A stretch of DNA of 64,000 nucleotides from NCBI RefSeq assembly GCF_900109525.1, contig NZ_FOAN01000013.1, positions 1 through 64,000 on the forward strand. The letters are read 5' to 3'. Source of the stretch: Allobosea lupini. GTDB lineage: Bacteria > Pseudomonadota > Alphaproteobacteria > Rhizobiales > Beijerinckiaceae. Both the position numbers and the translations under genes were made by a program. Below the pieces are notes generated by a model. It searched no databases. It was given only the letters and a program-made list of their open reading frames with translations, and had not been told where the DNA came from. Position 1 is the stretch's first letter; each line of letters starts with the position of its first letter. Of this stretch, positions 8,810 through 17,099 are shown piece by piece.

Positions 8810-8944
8810 CTGTCCCCCAGTCCGCACAGTCCTGATCATCCGATGTCGGATTCCCCAGGCTGTCGGCCGCGTTCAGTGTTAGGTTTAACATGCGAGCAGT
8901 TGACGAAACGCAAACCCGAAACCCGACTCGTCGATCATAGATAG

Positions 8945-9241
8945 ATGGCCATGCCGCACCCGATCACCAGCGAGGAAGCCCAGACCCTCGCGCTCAAGGC
9001 CCTCGCCTTCCTGGCTTCCGAGCCGGAACGCCTGGAACCGTTCCTGGCCGTCACCGGCCTCGGCCCTGCAACCCTGCGCAGCGCCGCTCAGGAACCAGGC
9101 TTCCTCCTCGGCGTCCTCGACCATCTCTGCGCCAGCGATTCGCTGCTGCTCGAGTTTGCCGGAAATCTGCACCTGAAGCCCGAAATGGTGGCGCAGGCGC
9201 GCGAAACTCTCGCCGGCCCGCCCGAAGCCTACGAGCCGTGA
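8945..9241 (+). CDS. DUF3572 family protein
   Basis: 98 residues, mostly helical: ALKALAFLASEPERLEPFLAVTGL followed by LGVLDHLCASDSLLLEFAG. This matches my recollection of the short DUF3572 family, found in Hyphomicrobiales between divK and dinB. Its function is unknown. The stop codon overlaps the GTG start of dinB (GTGA), so the two are translationally coupled and the protein may act in the same process. Divergent from divK. Confidence 0.75.
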   Translation: MAMPHPITSEEAQTLALKALAFLASEPERLEPFLAVTGLGPATLRSAAQEPGFLLGVLDHLCASDSLLLEFAGNLHLKPEMVAQARETLAGPPEAYEP

Positions 9242-10602
9242 GCGACGAGGTCGGCATCGCCGTCTCAGCCCGGGCGCTCTGCCGCGACTGCCTGCGCGAT
9301 CATGACGAGACGCGCGCGCCGGTGCGCCGCTGCCCATCCTGCGGCTCGCCGCGCCTGCTGCGCCATGCCGAACGCGACAGCCTGCATCTCGCCCATATCG
9401 ATTGCGACGCCTTCTATGCCGCCATCGAGAAGCGCGACGATCCCTCCCTGCTCGACAAGCCGGTGATCATCGGCGGCGGCAAGCGCGGCGTGGTCTCGAC
9501 CTGTTGCTACATCGCCCGCATGTCCGGCGTGCGCTCGGCCATGCCGATGTTCAAAGCTTTGAAAGCTTGCCCGGAAGCAATCGTTATCAAGCCGAACATG
9601 ACGAAATACGTCGCAGTCGGCCGCCAGGTGCGGAAGCTGATGCAGGAATTGACGCCGCTGGTCGAGCCGCTCTCGATCGACGAGGCCTTCCTCGATCTCG
9701 GTGGCACGCAGCGCCTCCATCATGCCAGCCCGGCGCTCACCCTCGCCCGCTTCCAGCGCCGGATCGAGGACGAGATCGGCATCACCATTTCGGTCGGGCT
9801 CTCCTACGCCAAGTTCCTCGCCAAGGTCGCCTCCGATCTCGACAAGCCGCGCGGCTTCTCGATCATCGGCCAGGCCGAGGCCGTCGCCTTCCTCGCCAAC
9901 AAGCCCGTGGGAATGATCCCCGGCATCGGCAAGGCGGGCGCGGCGAAGCTGGCGCAATCGGGCTTCCGCGTCATCGGCGACCTCGCCAAGGCCGAGATCG
10001 CGACGCTCTACCGCCTGGTCGGCAAGGACGGGCCGCGCCTGCGCAACCTCGCGCTGGGCATCGACCCGCGCAAGGTCACGGTCGAGCACGAGGCCAAGAC
10101 CGTCTCATCCGAGACGACGCTCGATGTCGACCTCGCCGGCTTCGAGGAGCTGGAGCCGATCCTCTGGCGGCTCTGCGAGCGGACCTCGCAGCGATTGAAG
10201 GCGCAGGAACTCGCTGGGCGCACCGTCACCCTCAAGCTCAAGACCCACGACTTCCAGATCATCACCCGCGCCGCGCGCCTGCCCGAGCCGAGCCAGCTCG
10301 CGGCGCGCCTCTTTTCCGCCGGGCGCGATTTGCTCAGGCGCGAATGCACCGGGCCGCGCTACCGGCTTATCGGCATCGGCATGAGCGATTTTTTCAACCC
10401 GGCCGAGGCCGATCGCGGCGATCTCGCCGATCAGGAGACACCGAAGCTGAAAGCGATGGAAAGCGCCCTCGACAAGGTCCGCGCCAAGTTCGGCGACGCC
10501 GCGATCGGGAAGGGCCTGTCGCTGCGCGATACGCGCCGCAGGACGACTTCGAGCGCGACTACTTCGAGCACTCGCTCGCCGGAAGCAGATCCAGACGCGT
10601 GA
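9238..10602 (+). CDS. dinB: DNA polymerase IV with N-terminal zinc-finger extension
   Basis: 454 residues. Y-family polymerase core: HIDCDAFYAAIEKRDDP (palm Asp), YIARMSGVRSAMP, then the catalytic SIDEAFLDL; helix-hairpin-helix near GMIPGIGKAGAAKL; little-finger domain to about 395. It performs error-prone translesion synthesis. Ahead of the core is a ~45-residue extension with CRDC and CPSC, a likely four-Cys zinc ribbon seen in rhizobial DinB proteins and absent from E. coli DinB. The GTG start at 9238 overlaps the DUF3572 stop. Its last 44 bp overlap the convergent eipB. Confidence 0.93.
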   Translation: MSDEVGIAVSARALCRDCLRDHDETRAPVRRCPSCGSPRLLRHAERDSLHLAHIDCDAFYAAIEKRDDPSLLDKPVIIGGGKRGVVSTCCYIARMSGVRSAMPMFKALKACPEAIVIKPNMTKYVAVGRQVRKLMQELTPLVEPLSIDEAFLDLGGTQRLHHASPALTLARFQRRIEDEIGITISVGLSYAKFLAKVASDLDKPRGFSIIGQAEAVAFLANKPVGMIPGIGKAGAAKLAQSGFRVIGDLAKAEIATLYRLVGKDGPRLRNLALGIDPRKVTVEHEAKTVSSETTLDVDLAGFEELEPILWRLCERTSQRLKAQELAGRTVTLKLKTHDFQIITRAARLPEPSQLAARLFSAGRDLLRRECTGPRYRLIGIGMSDFFNPAEADRGDLADQETPKLKAMESALDKVRAKFGDAAIGKGLSLRDTRRRTTSSATTSSTRSPEADPDA

Positions 10603-11392
10603 GCGTGCCGCGCAGCGCGAACGAGCCGTAATCGAGCCGGATCGCGCCGGTGACGCCGTTCTCATAGAGCTCGAAGGACACGGTGTAAGCCGGTGTGCTC
10701 TCGCCGGAACCGACCTTGAAATAGGAGACCGTCACCGGCCAGCGCGCGAGCTTTTCGAACTCCGGCTTGCGCAGCGGCGCCTCGGCGGCCGGCGTCGTGA
10801 TCTTGCGGCCGATCACCGAGAGCGTGTCGTAGACGTCCTTGCCGCTGTTGGCGCCGTCATAGAGGCGCACATTGAGGGTGTTCTTGCCCTCGCGCGCCGC
10901 TTGGATCACCGCCTTCATCTGCTCGTTCGGGAACATCGCGGCGCTCGGCTCGCGATGCGTCTCGGCCTTGGGCGCACGCAGCTGTACCTCGTAGCCGGCA
11001 TCGCCCTTCTTGGCCGTGCCGTCGACGATGTCGGCCGGTGCGCCGGCGGCCGAGCTCTCGGTCTTGAAGCGATAGCTCTTGGCATCGCCTTCCTCGAAGC
11101 TCGTCGTGCGCGCATCGATCACCCGCGGCCCGCCCTCGCTGGTGAGTTCGGTGACCTGCCGGAAGGAGAGCGCATAGCCGTCGCAGGCATCGCCGGAGAA
11201 GTCGAAGGCGATGCGGCCGCGCGCCGTGGTGATGTCGCGCGAGGGCTTGCCGTCGTCGAGCACGAGATCATAGACCGCCCGGTGCGGCACCAGCACGACG
11301 CGCTCCGCCGAAGTCGGAGCCGGCGCTTGCGCCCAGGCGCCCGTCGCCGCGATCACTGCCAGGCCTGCGATCCCGCCGCGATACGTCTTCAT
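10559..11392 (-). CDS. eipB: EipB-family cell envelope integrity protein (DUF1849)
   Basis: 277 residues. Signal peptide (MKTYRGGIAGLAVIAATGAWA, cleavage before QAPAP), then a DUF1849 beta-sheet domain beginning LVPHRAVYDLVLDDGKPS. Two cysteines, one in DACDGYAL and one at the very end in SECSK, fit the conserved disulfide of Brucella EipB, a periplasmic protein needed for envelope integrity and virulence there. The gene is convergent with, and overlaps, dinB. Family assignment by pattern; the envelope role is inferred from Brucella. Confidence 0.85.
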   Translation of the reverse strand: MKTYRGGIAGLAVIAATGAWAQAPAPTSAERVVLVPHRAVYDLVLDDGKPSRDITTARGRIAFDFSGDACDGYALSFRQVTELTSEGGPRVIDARTTSFEEGDAKSYRFKTESSAAGAPADIVDGTAKKGDAGYEVQLRAPKAETHREPSAAMFPNEQMKAVIQAAREGKNTLNVRLYDGANSGKDVYDTLSVIGRKITTPAAEAPLRKPEFEKLARWPVTVSYFKVGSGESTPAYTVSFELYENGVTGAIRLDYGSFALRGTLTRLDLLPASECSK

Positions 11393-11497
11393 GCCGATCC
11401 TCGATTCGCGCTCTTAGCCGGGGCGAACTGCAGCCCGTCAAATCTAGGTGCATTGCGGCAATGGCGCAAACAAGGCGGGCAACAGAGGTTGCGACCG

Positions 11498-12073
11498 TCA
11501 GCTCTGCGGAGATCGAAGCCCTGCCCTGGCCGCTGCCAGAATCTCATCCGACAGCGCTGCATCGTCGACCATGCGGGCAAGGACGAGCGCACCGACCAAT
11601 GTGGCGTAGCCCGCAATCGCGCTGCTTCTGCGCTCGTCCGGAGTCGCCCCAGGCGTGATGGCGCAGAGGCCCTCGATCGCCGCCCGCACCCCCTCCGTTG
11701 CGGCAAGGCGCGACGCCTCGCTTTGGCGTGCAGTGTCGCTGCCGAGCGCTGCGACCGGGCAGCCATGACCGGGATCGTCGCGATGCGACGGTGACAGATA
11801 GCGATCGACGATCGCCTGCAGTGGCTCCTGTGGTTTCGCGGCTTTCGCCTCCGCAGCCCATTGGCCGGAGTGGACGAAGGCGCGCCCGAGCGCCTGGGCG
11901 GCGAGATCGTCCTTCGACGAAAAATGCCCGTAGAAGCCGCCATGGGTCAGGCCGACCGCCTTCATCACATCGGCGACGCCAACCCCGTCGAAGCCGCGTT
12001 CGCGTAACAGCGTCGCCGCCGTGTCGAGAATGCGCTCGCGATTCTCCGCCATCTGCTCGCGGCTCACGCGCAT
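11498..12073 (-). CDS. TetR/AcrR family repressor
   Basis: 191 residues from ATG 12073, preceded by GGAAGGAG. N-terminal HTH: RERILDTAATLLRERGFDG, VADVMKAVGLTHGGFYGHFSSK (the recognition helix region), followed by a helical ligand domain with HGCPVAALGSD, the Cys-containing pattern frequent in NemR/AcuR-like members. Divergent from an SDR gene with a perfect palindrome between them (12147-12162). It most likely represses itself and the SDR and is relieved by an electrophile or the SDR substrate; the inducer is inference. Confidence 0.85.
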   Translation of the reverse strand: MRVSREQMAENRERILDTAATLLRERGFDGVGVADVMKAVGLTHGGFYGHFSSKDDLAAQALGRAFVHSGQWAAEAKAAKPQEPLQAIVDRYLSPSHRDDPGHGCPVAALGSDTARQSEASRLAATEGVRAAIEGLCAITPGATPDERRSSAIAGYATLVGALVLARMVDDAALSDEILAAARAGLRSPQS

Positions 12074-12146
12074 CGATCCGCTCCTTCCAAAAATCGGTGA
12101 TCCAGCCTCTTGACTCTTTATATGACGCCGATCATGTAAATTCAAT

Positions 12147-12162
12147 CATGATGAACATCATG
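12147..12162. promoter_or_regulatory. Candidate TetR operator
   Basis: CATGATGAACATCATG is an inverted repeat with perfect 7-bp arms around AA, in the 121-bp gap between tetR and the SDR. It lies downstream of a possible -35 TTGACT (12110-12115), so a bound repressor could block transcription toward the SDR. Confidence 0.55.
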
Positions 12163-12194
12163 AAAACGGCACTAACATCGAACAGGAATTGGAC

Positions 12195-13004
12195 ATGGCA
12201 ACGCAGCAGCTCGGCACGGCCCTCATCACCGGCGCCTCGACCGGGATCGGCGCCGTCTACGCCGACAGATTGGCCCGTCGCGGCTATGATCTCGTCCTCG
12301 TCGCCCGCGACGAGGCGCGTCTCTCCGCGCTGGCCGAGCGCCTTCATTCAGAGACCGGCCGCAAGGTCGAATGGCTCAAGGCCGATCTGACGGTGAAGGC
12401 GGATCTCGCTCAGGTCGAGCAGCGCCTGCGCGACGACAAAAGCCTGACCCTGCTGGTCAACAATGCCGGGATGTCCGTCTCCGGCACGCTGGTCGAAGGC
12501 GACATCGACCGCTTCCAGACCATGCTGGAGCTCAACGTCATCGCCCCGACCCGCCTCGCCGCGGCTGCAGCTCGCAACTTCGTGACCCGCAAGACCGGAG
12601 CGATCGTCAACATCGCCTCGGTGCTGGCTCTGGCGCCGGAGCTGTTCAACGGCAGCTACAGCGGCACCAAGGCCTATGTGCTGAACCTCAGCATCTCCCT
12701 GCAGAAGGAGCTCGAAGCCGCCGGCGTCCGCGTCCAGGCCGTGTTGCCCGGCGCGACTCGTACCGAGATCTGGGCGCGGGCCGGCGTCGATGTCGGCGGT
12801 TTCCCGCCGGAAATGGTGATGGAGGTCGACGACATGGTCGACGCCGCGCTGGCCGGCTTCGATCAGGGCGAGCTCGTCACCATTCCGTCGCTGCCTGACC
12901 AGGCCGATTTCGAGCGTTATACCGCGGCACGGCTGGCGCTCGGCCCCAATCTTTCGCGCAATGTGCCCGCCGAGCGCTACCTGGCGAAGCGTTCCGCCGC
13001 CTGA
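12195..13004 (+). CDS. SDR family oxidoreductase, TetR-controlled
   Basis: 269 residues from ATG 12195 (AGGA 7 nt upstream; an in-frame TTG 6 nt earlier is less likely). Rossmann glycine motif TGASTGIG at 11-18, NNAGMS, catalytic Ser in IVNIASVLAL and the YxxxK pair YSGTK, all of the classical SDR type. NAD(P)-dependent reductase or dehydrogenase of unknown substrate. The substitution of the common GG pattern at the C-terminus (LAGFDQGELVTIPS) resembles the DltE-like group. Expected to be repressed by the divergent TetR protein. Confidence 0.85.
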   Translation: MATQQLGTALITGASTGIGAVYADRLARRGYDLVLVARDEARLSALAERLHSETGRKVEWLKADLTVKADLAQVEQRLRDDKSLTLLVNNAGMSVSGTLVEGDIDRFQTMLELNVIAPTRLAAAAARNFVTRKTGAIVNIASVLALAPELFNGSYSGTKAYVLNLSISLQKELEAAGVRVQAVLPGATRTEIWARAGVDVGGFPPEMVMEVDDMVDAALAGFDQGELVTIPSLPDQADFERYTAARLALGPNLSRNVPAERYLAKRSAA

Positions 13005-13111
13005 TCCACCCTGCCCGGCAGGCGGATCGGCCACGCCGAACCGCGCTTGCGGGCCGGCCTGCCATCGGCGATGAAAGGCTCCTGTCAAGCGCAGGCCGGG
13101 AGCCTCTCATC

Positions 13112-13585
13112 ATGAACGCCATCGACACCAAGCTCGCCGCCCTCGGCATCACCCTGCCCGCTCCAGCCGCGCCGGTTGCGAACTACGTTCCCTATGTTAT
13201 CACCGGCAACCTCCTGATCATCTCCGGCCAGATCTGCTTCGGCCTCGATGGCAAGCTCTCCGACGCGCACAAGGGCAAGCTCGGCGGCGAGATCTTCAAC
13301 GAGGCCGGGCTCGAAGCGGCCAGGCTCTGCGCCATCAACGTGCTCGCCCAGGCCAAGGCGGCGCTCGGCGGCGATCTCGGCCGGATCAAGCGCTGCGTAC
13401 GTCTCGGCGGCTTCATCAACGCCGCCCCGCATTTCGCCGCTTTGCCGGCGATCATGAACGGCGCCTCCGACTTCATGGTCGAGGTGCTCGGCGATGCCGG
13501 GCGCCATGCCCGCTCGACCGTCGGCGTCGCCAACCTCCCGGCCGACGCCGCCGTCGAGGTCGAAGCCATGTTCGAGATCGCCTAA
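13112..13585 (+). CDS. RidA/YjgF family enamine-imine deaminase
   Basis: 157 residues covering a whole RidA fold, with a ~10-residue longer N-terminus than E. coli RidA. Visible family features: NLLIISGQI, AARLCAINVLAQAKAALGG and RCVRLGGFINAAPHF, and the late Arg in HARSTVGVANLP where RidA proteins bind the substrate carboxylate. It likely removes reactive 2-aminoacrylate-type intermediates. SD GGGAG at 13098-13102, part of a possible hairpin. The stop overlaps the next ATG, so it opens a coupled operon with GDPD, DUF482 and HIT genes. Confidence 0.85.
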   Translation: MNAIDTKLAALGITLPAPAAPVANYVPYVITGNLLIISGQICFGLDGKLSDAHKGKLGGEIFNEAGLEAARLCAINVLAQAKAALGGDLGRIKRCVRLGGFINAAPHFAALPAIMNGASDFMVEVLGDAGRHARSTVGVANLPADAAVEVEAMFEIA

Positions 13586-14334
13586 TGGCAGCCGAAGCCT
13601 GGCTGACCGCCCGCCCGATCGCACATCGCGGCCTGCATGATGCCGCCGGCGGCGTGATCGAGAACTCGCTCTCGGCTGCTGCCGCCGCGATTGCCGGCAA
13701 TTTCGCCATCGAATGCGACGTCCAGCTCAGCGCCGACGAGGACGCGGTCGTCTTCCACGACTACGTTCTCGACCGCCTGACCGCCGAAACCGGCCGCGTC
13801 GATGCTCGAAAGGCGGCCGAGCTGGCGCAGATCGGCCTGAAGGGCGCCAGCGACCGCATTCCGACGCTGATCGGGTTCCTTGATGCCATCGGCGGCCGGA
13901 CGCCGCTGGTGATCGAGATCAAGAGCCGCTTCGACGGCGACCTGCGGCTGGCGAAGCGCACGGCGCAGATCCTCGAAGCCTACAAGGGCCAGCCGATCGT
14001 GCTGAAATCCTTCGATCCGGTGATCGTCGCGGCCCTGCGCGATCTCGCGCCAGGCCTCGCCCGCGGCATCGTCGCCATGAACGAATACAATTATGGCGAC
14101 TACGACCGCCTCTCGGCCGGTGAGAAGCATGCCCTCGCCAATCTTCTGCATTTCGAGCAGACCCGGCCCGACTTCATCTCCTGGAAGGTGACCGACCTGC
14201 CCAGCGCCGCGCCCTTCTTCTGCCGCAAGGCGCTGGGCCTGCCGCTGATGAGCTGGACGGTGCGCACGCCGGAGGATCGCGCCCGCGCCGCCGCGCATGC
14301 CGACCAGATGGTCTTCGAGGGCTTCCTGCCTTGA
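13585..14334 (+). CDS. Glycerophosphodiester phosphodiesterase
   Basis: 249 residues forming a compact GDPD TIM barrel. Catalytic signatures: IAHRGLHD near the N-terminus (His and Arg), IENSLSAAAAAI (metal Glu), IECDVQLSADEDAVVFHDY (Glu/Asp metal ligands and second catalytic His), and VIEIKSRF. It hydrolyses glycerophosphodiesters to glycerol-3-phosphate and an alcohol, giving phosphate and glycerol from phospholipid turnover. No signal peptide, so cytoplasmic. Start overlaps the ridA stop, and its stop overlaps the TTG of the next gene. Confidence 0.88.
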   Translation: MAAEAWLTARPIAHRGLHDAAGGVIENSLSAAAAAIAGNFAIECDVQLSADEDAVVFHDYVLDRLTAETGRVDARKAAELAQIGLKGASDRIPTLIGFLDAIGGRTPLVIEIKSRFDGDLRLAKRTAQILEAYKGQPIVLKSFDPVIVAALRDLAPGLARGIVAMNEYNYGDYDRLSAGEKHALANLLHFEQTRPDFISWKVTDLPSAAPFFCRKALGLPLMSWTVRTPEDRARAAAHADQMVFEGFLP

Positions 14335-15566
14335 GCGAAACCGGCATCCGCGACACTCTCAGGGTCCGCGTTGCCACCTCGCTGAAAGGCGTCCCGGCCG
14401 CGGGCTGGGACGCTTGCGCCAATCCCGGCGCCGGCCGACCGCTTGAATCAGCCTGCGAGCAAGCGGATTCAACATCTCAAGCAGACCCGGACAACCCCTT
14501 CGTTTCGCACGCTTTTCTTCGTGCGCTGGAAGAGAGCGGCTGCGTCGGCGGTCGCACCGGCTGGTCGCCGGCCTATCTCCTGGTCGAGGATGCGGATGAT
14601 CGCCTGATCGCCGCGGCGCCCTCTTTCGTGAAGGGCCATAGCCAGGGAGAATACGTCTTCGACCATAGCTGGGCCGAGGCCTATATGCGCGCCGGCGGCC
14701 GCTACTACCCGAAGATCCAGGTCGCCGCCCCGTTCACCCCCGCGACGGGCCCGCGCCTGCTCGTCGCCGAAGGGCCGCATGCCGCTGAGGCGCGCGAGGC
14801 CGTGATCGCCGGGCTCGACGCACTGCGCGAGCAGGTGCGCGGCTCGTCGATCCACGTCACCTTCGCGCAGGAGCCGGACATGGCGGCGCTGCTGGAAGCG
14901 GGCTTCCTCGAACGCCACGACATCCAGTTCCATTGGCGCAACGAAGGCTTCGCCAGCTATGACGACTTTCTCGCAACATTGGCTTCGCGCAAGCGCAAGG
15001 CTCTGAAGCGCGAGCGGCGCGAGGCGCTCTCGGCCGGCATCGAGGTCGCTGTTCTCTCCGGCTCGGATCTCACCGAAAGCGTCTGGGATGATTTCCACGC
15101 GTTCTACGAGGACACTGGCTCGCGAAAATGGGGCCGGCCCTATCTCAACCGCCGCTTCTTCTCCGAGATCGGCCAGCGCATGGGCGAGCGCATCGTGCTG
15201 GTGCTGGCCCGCCGCGCCGGCCGCAACATCGCCGGCGCCATCAATTTCCGCGGCGGCAACACGCTCTACGGCCGCAACTGGGGCTGCATCGAGGACCACC
15301 CCTTCCTGCATTTCGAGCTCTGCTACCATCAGGCCATCGACTACGCGATCGCGCACAAGCTCGTCCGCGTCGAGGCCGGCGCCCAGGGCGAGCACAAGCT
15401 GGCCCGCGGCTATCGCCCGGTGATCACCCGCTCGGCCCATCTCCTCGCCGATTCCGGCCTCGCCCGCGCCGTCGCCGCATATCTGCCCGGCGAACGGCGG
15501 GAGATCGGCTCTGCAGTGGCTGCGCTTGCGGAGGAGAGCCCCTTCCGCAAGGGTGACCCCCTCTGA
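14331..15566 (+). CDS. DUF482 (COG3146) predicted N-acyltransferase
   Basis: 411 residues with a TTG start inside the end of the GDPD gene (TTGA overlap). DUF482 features: NPFVSHAFLRALEES, QGEYVFDHSWAEAY, KIQVAAPFTPATGPRLLV, then RKRKALKRERREAL and the C-terminal RVEAGAQGEHKLARGY with ARGYRPV. The family has the GNAT/FemAB-type double fold and is described as a predicted acyltransferase once linked to peptidoglycan; the substrate is not established. A short Pro/Ala-rich insert at about 23-45 is unusual. Member of the ridA-GDPD-DUF482-HIT operon. Confidence 0.85.
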   Translation: MSETGIRDTLRVRVATSLKGVPAAGWDACANPGAGRPLESACEQADSTSQADPDNPFVSHAFLRALEESGCVGGRTGWSPAYLLVEDADDRLIAAAPSFVKGHSQGEYVFDHSWAEAYMRAGGRYYPKIQVAAPFTPATGPRLLVAEGPHAAEAREAVIAGLDALREQVRGSSIHVTFAQEPDMAALLEAGFLERHDIQFHWRNEGFASYDDFLATLASRKRKALKRERREALSAGIEVAVLSGSDLTESVWDDFHAFYEDTGSRKWGRPYLNRRFFSEIGQRMGERIVLVLARRAGRNIAGAINFRGGNTLYGRNWGCIEDHPFLHFELCYHQAIDYAIAHKLVRVEAGAQGEHKLARGYRPVITRSAHLLADSGLARAVAAYLPGERREIGSAVAALAEESPFRKGDPL

Positions 15567-15594
15567 CCTCCTTCGAACCATCAGGATTCAGCTG

Positions 15595-16023
15595 ATGACC
15601 GCCTATGATCCGAACAACATCTTCGCCAAGATCCTGCGCGGCGAATTGCCGGCCCATCGCGTCTACGAGGACGACCGGGCGCTCGCCTTTCTCGACATCA
15701 TGCCGCGCGCGCCCGGCCACACGCTGGTGATCCCGAAGAACCCGGCCCGCAACATCCTCGACATCGACGCCGACGACCTCGGTTATGTCGCGACCATCGC
15801 CCAGCGTATCGCCCGCGCGCAGATGCAGGCCTTCGGGGCCGACGGCATCACCGTGCAGCAGTTCAACGAGAGCGCCGGCGGCCAGGTCGTCTTTCATCTG
15901 CACGTCCACGTCATTCCCCGCCATGACGGCGTTGCGATGAAGCCGCCGGCCAGCGAGATGGCGAAGCCCGAGGATCTGGCGGCGGCCGCAGAAAAAATTC
16001 GGGCTGCGCTGAAAAATCTTTGA
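15595..16023 (+). CDS. HIT family nucleotide hydrolase
   Basis: 142 residues from ATG 15595 with AGGA upstream. Standard HIT domain: NIFAKILRGELPAHRVYEDD near the N-terminus and the triad QVVFHLHVHVIPR (HxHxH), with the middle His as nucleophile. HINT-like enzymes cleave nucleotide phosphoramidates or dinucleoside polyphosphates. Starts 28 bp after the DUF482 stop and is the last gene of the ridA-GDPD-DUF482-HIT run. Function beyond the family is not determinable here. Confidence 0.9.
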   Translation: MTAYDPNNIFAKILRGELPAHRVYEDDRALAFLDIMPRAPGHTLVIPKNPARNILDIDADDLGYVATIAQRIARAQMQAFGADGITVQQFNESAGGQVVFHLHVHVIPRHDGVAMKPPASEMAKPEDLAAAAEKIRAALKNL

Positions 16024-16029
16024 GGAGCA

Positions 16030-16056
16030 TGTCACGCGGGCGCTGGCTGCCTCGTC
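16030..16056 (+). promoter_or_regulatory. Predicted ECF41-type promoter
   Basis: TGTCACG (16030-16036), a 16-nt spacer, then CGTC (16053-16056). The described ECF41 target consensus is TGTCACA, 16 nt, CGTC, so this differs at one base. It lies 32 bp before the first carboxymuconolactone decarboxylase gene of an operon ending in an ECF41 sigma factor, exactly where autoregulation is expected. Confidence 0.75.
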
Positions 16057-16087
16057 CTGTCTTCATCGAACCCCGATGGAGACTACG

Positions 16088-16555
16088 ATGACCCAGCGCC
16101 TCAACGGCTTCCAGACCGCCCCCGACGCCTACAAGGCCATGCTCGGCCTGCAGGACTACATCAACCAGTCGAAGCTGGAGCACAGCCTGCTCGAGCTGGT
16201 GAAGATCCGGGCGTCGCAGATCAACCGCTGCGCCTACTGCCTGCACATGCACATCGCCGATGCGCGCAAGGCCGGCGAGAGCGAGATCCGCATCGCTCTG
16301 CTCAGCGCCTGGGAGGAGTCCGAGCTCTTCACGCCGCGCGAGCGTGCCGTCCTGCGCTGGACGGAAGAGCTGACGCGGCTCGTCGACCGCAGCCCGAGCG
16401 ACGAGGCCTTCGCCGAATTGCGCGAGCATTTCGACGAGAAGGATTGCGTCGACCTCTCGGTCGCCATCGGCATGATCAATCTCTGGAACCGGATCAATTG
16501 CGGCTTCCGCACGCTGCATCCGAACGATCGTCGCCGCGAGAAGGCCGCGGCCTGA
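16088..16555 (+). CDS. Carboxymuconolactone decarboxylase family protein (first copy)
   Basis: 155 residues from ATG 16088, with GGAG 6 nt upstream; an ATG 12 nt earlier is itself upstream of that SD. All-helical AhpD/CMD fold with the redox pair CAYCLHMH, the AhpD-type CxxCxxxH signature, so peroxidase or other redox chemistry is more likely than decarboxylation. It is preceded by the predicted ECF41 promoter and followed by a paralogue and the sigma gene. CMD proteins are a standard partner of ECF41 sigma factors. Confidence 0.88.
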   Translation: MTQRLNGFQTAPDAYKAMLGLQDYINQSKLEHSLLELVKIRASQINRCAYCLHMHIADARKAGESEIRIALLSAWEESELFTPRERAVLRWTEELTRLVDRSPSDEAFAELREHFDEKDCVDLSVAIGMINLWNRINCGFRTLHPNDRRREKAAA

Positions 16556-16577
16556 CGCTGCACCGATGTAACCTGCT

Positions 16578-16597
16578 GGCCCGGTCGTCGCCGGGCC
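16578..16597. other. Intercistronic hairpin between the two CMD genes
   Basis: GGCCCGG (16578-16584) and CCGGGCC (16591-16597) form a 7-bp GC stem with a 6-nt loop in the 70-bp gap between the paralogues. It may stabilise the upstream message or reduce readthrough; no U tract follows. Confidence 0.4.
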
Positions 16598-16625
16598 GGA
16601 ATCGCCTCGATCCGAAAGCCCCGTC

Positions 16626-17090
16626 ATGAGCAAGCGCCTCAACCCCTACTCCACCGCTCCCGACACCATGAAGCCGATGATCGCGCTCGAAGCCTCGATC
16701 AAGGAGAGCGGCCTCGAGCACAGCCTGATCCACCTCGTGAAGATGCGGGCGTCGCAGATCAATGGCTGCGCCTATTGCCTGCACGTGCATTCCTCAGACG
16801 CGATCAAGGAGGGCGAGAACCCGGCCCGCCTCTTCCTGCTCGACGCCTGGCACGAGTCGGCGCTCTATACCCCGCGCGAGCGCGCCGCCCTCGCCTGGAC
16901 CGACGCGCTGACCCTGATCGCGCAGACCCATGCGCCGGACGAGGCTTACGAGGACGTGCTCCGCCATTTCAGTCCGGAGGAAACCGTGAAGCTCACCCTG
17001 CTGATCGGCACGATCAACACCTGGAACCGCATCGCCATCGGCTTCCGCACGAGCCACCCAAACGACCGCCCGGCCAAGGCCGCCGCCTGA
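16626..17090 (+). CDS. Carboxymuconolactone decarboxylase family protein (second copy)
   Basis: 154 residues, clearly paralogous to the gene before it along its full length (shared RLNxxxTAPD start, LEHSL, VKxRASQIN, CAYCLH, TPRERA, and the C-terminal FRTxHPNDR). The CxxCxxxH redox motif is kept (CAYCLHVH), so both copies should be active. It ends 9 bp before the ECF41 sigma start and belongs to the same unit. Tandem duplication within the operon is the simplest origin. Confidence 0.88.
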   Translation: MSKRLNPYSTAPDTMKPMIALEASIKESGLEHSLIHLVKMRASQINGCAYCLHVHSSDAIKEGENPARLFLLDAWHESALYTPRERAALAWTDALTLIAQTHAPDEAYEDVLRHFSPEETVKLTLLIGTINTWNRIAIGFRTSHPNDRPAKAAA

Positions 17091-17099
17091 GACGCTGCC

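Noticed and set aside
16567..16589. Second ECF41-like promoter before the second CMD gene
   Set aside because: TGTAACC and CGTC are present but separated by 12 nt, not 16.
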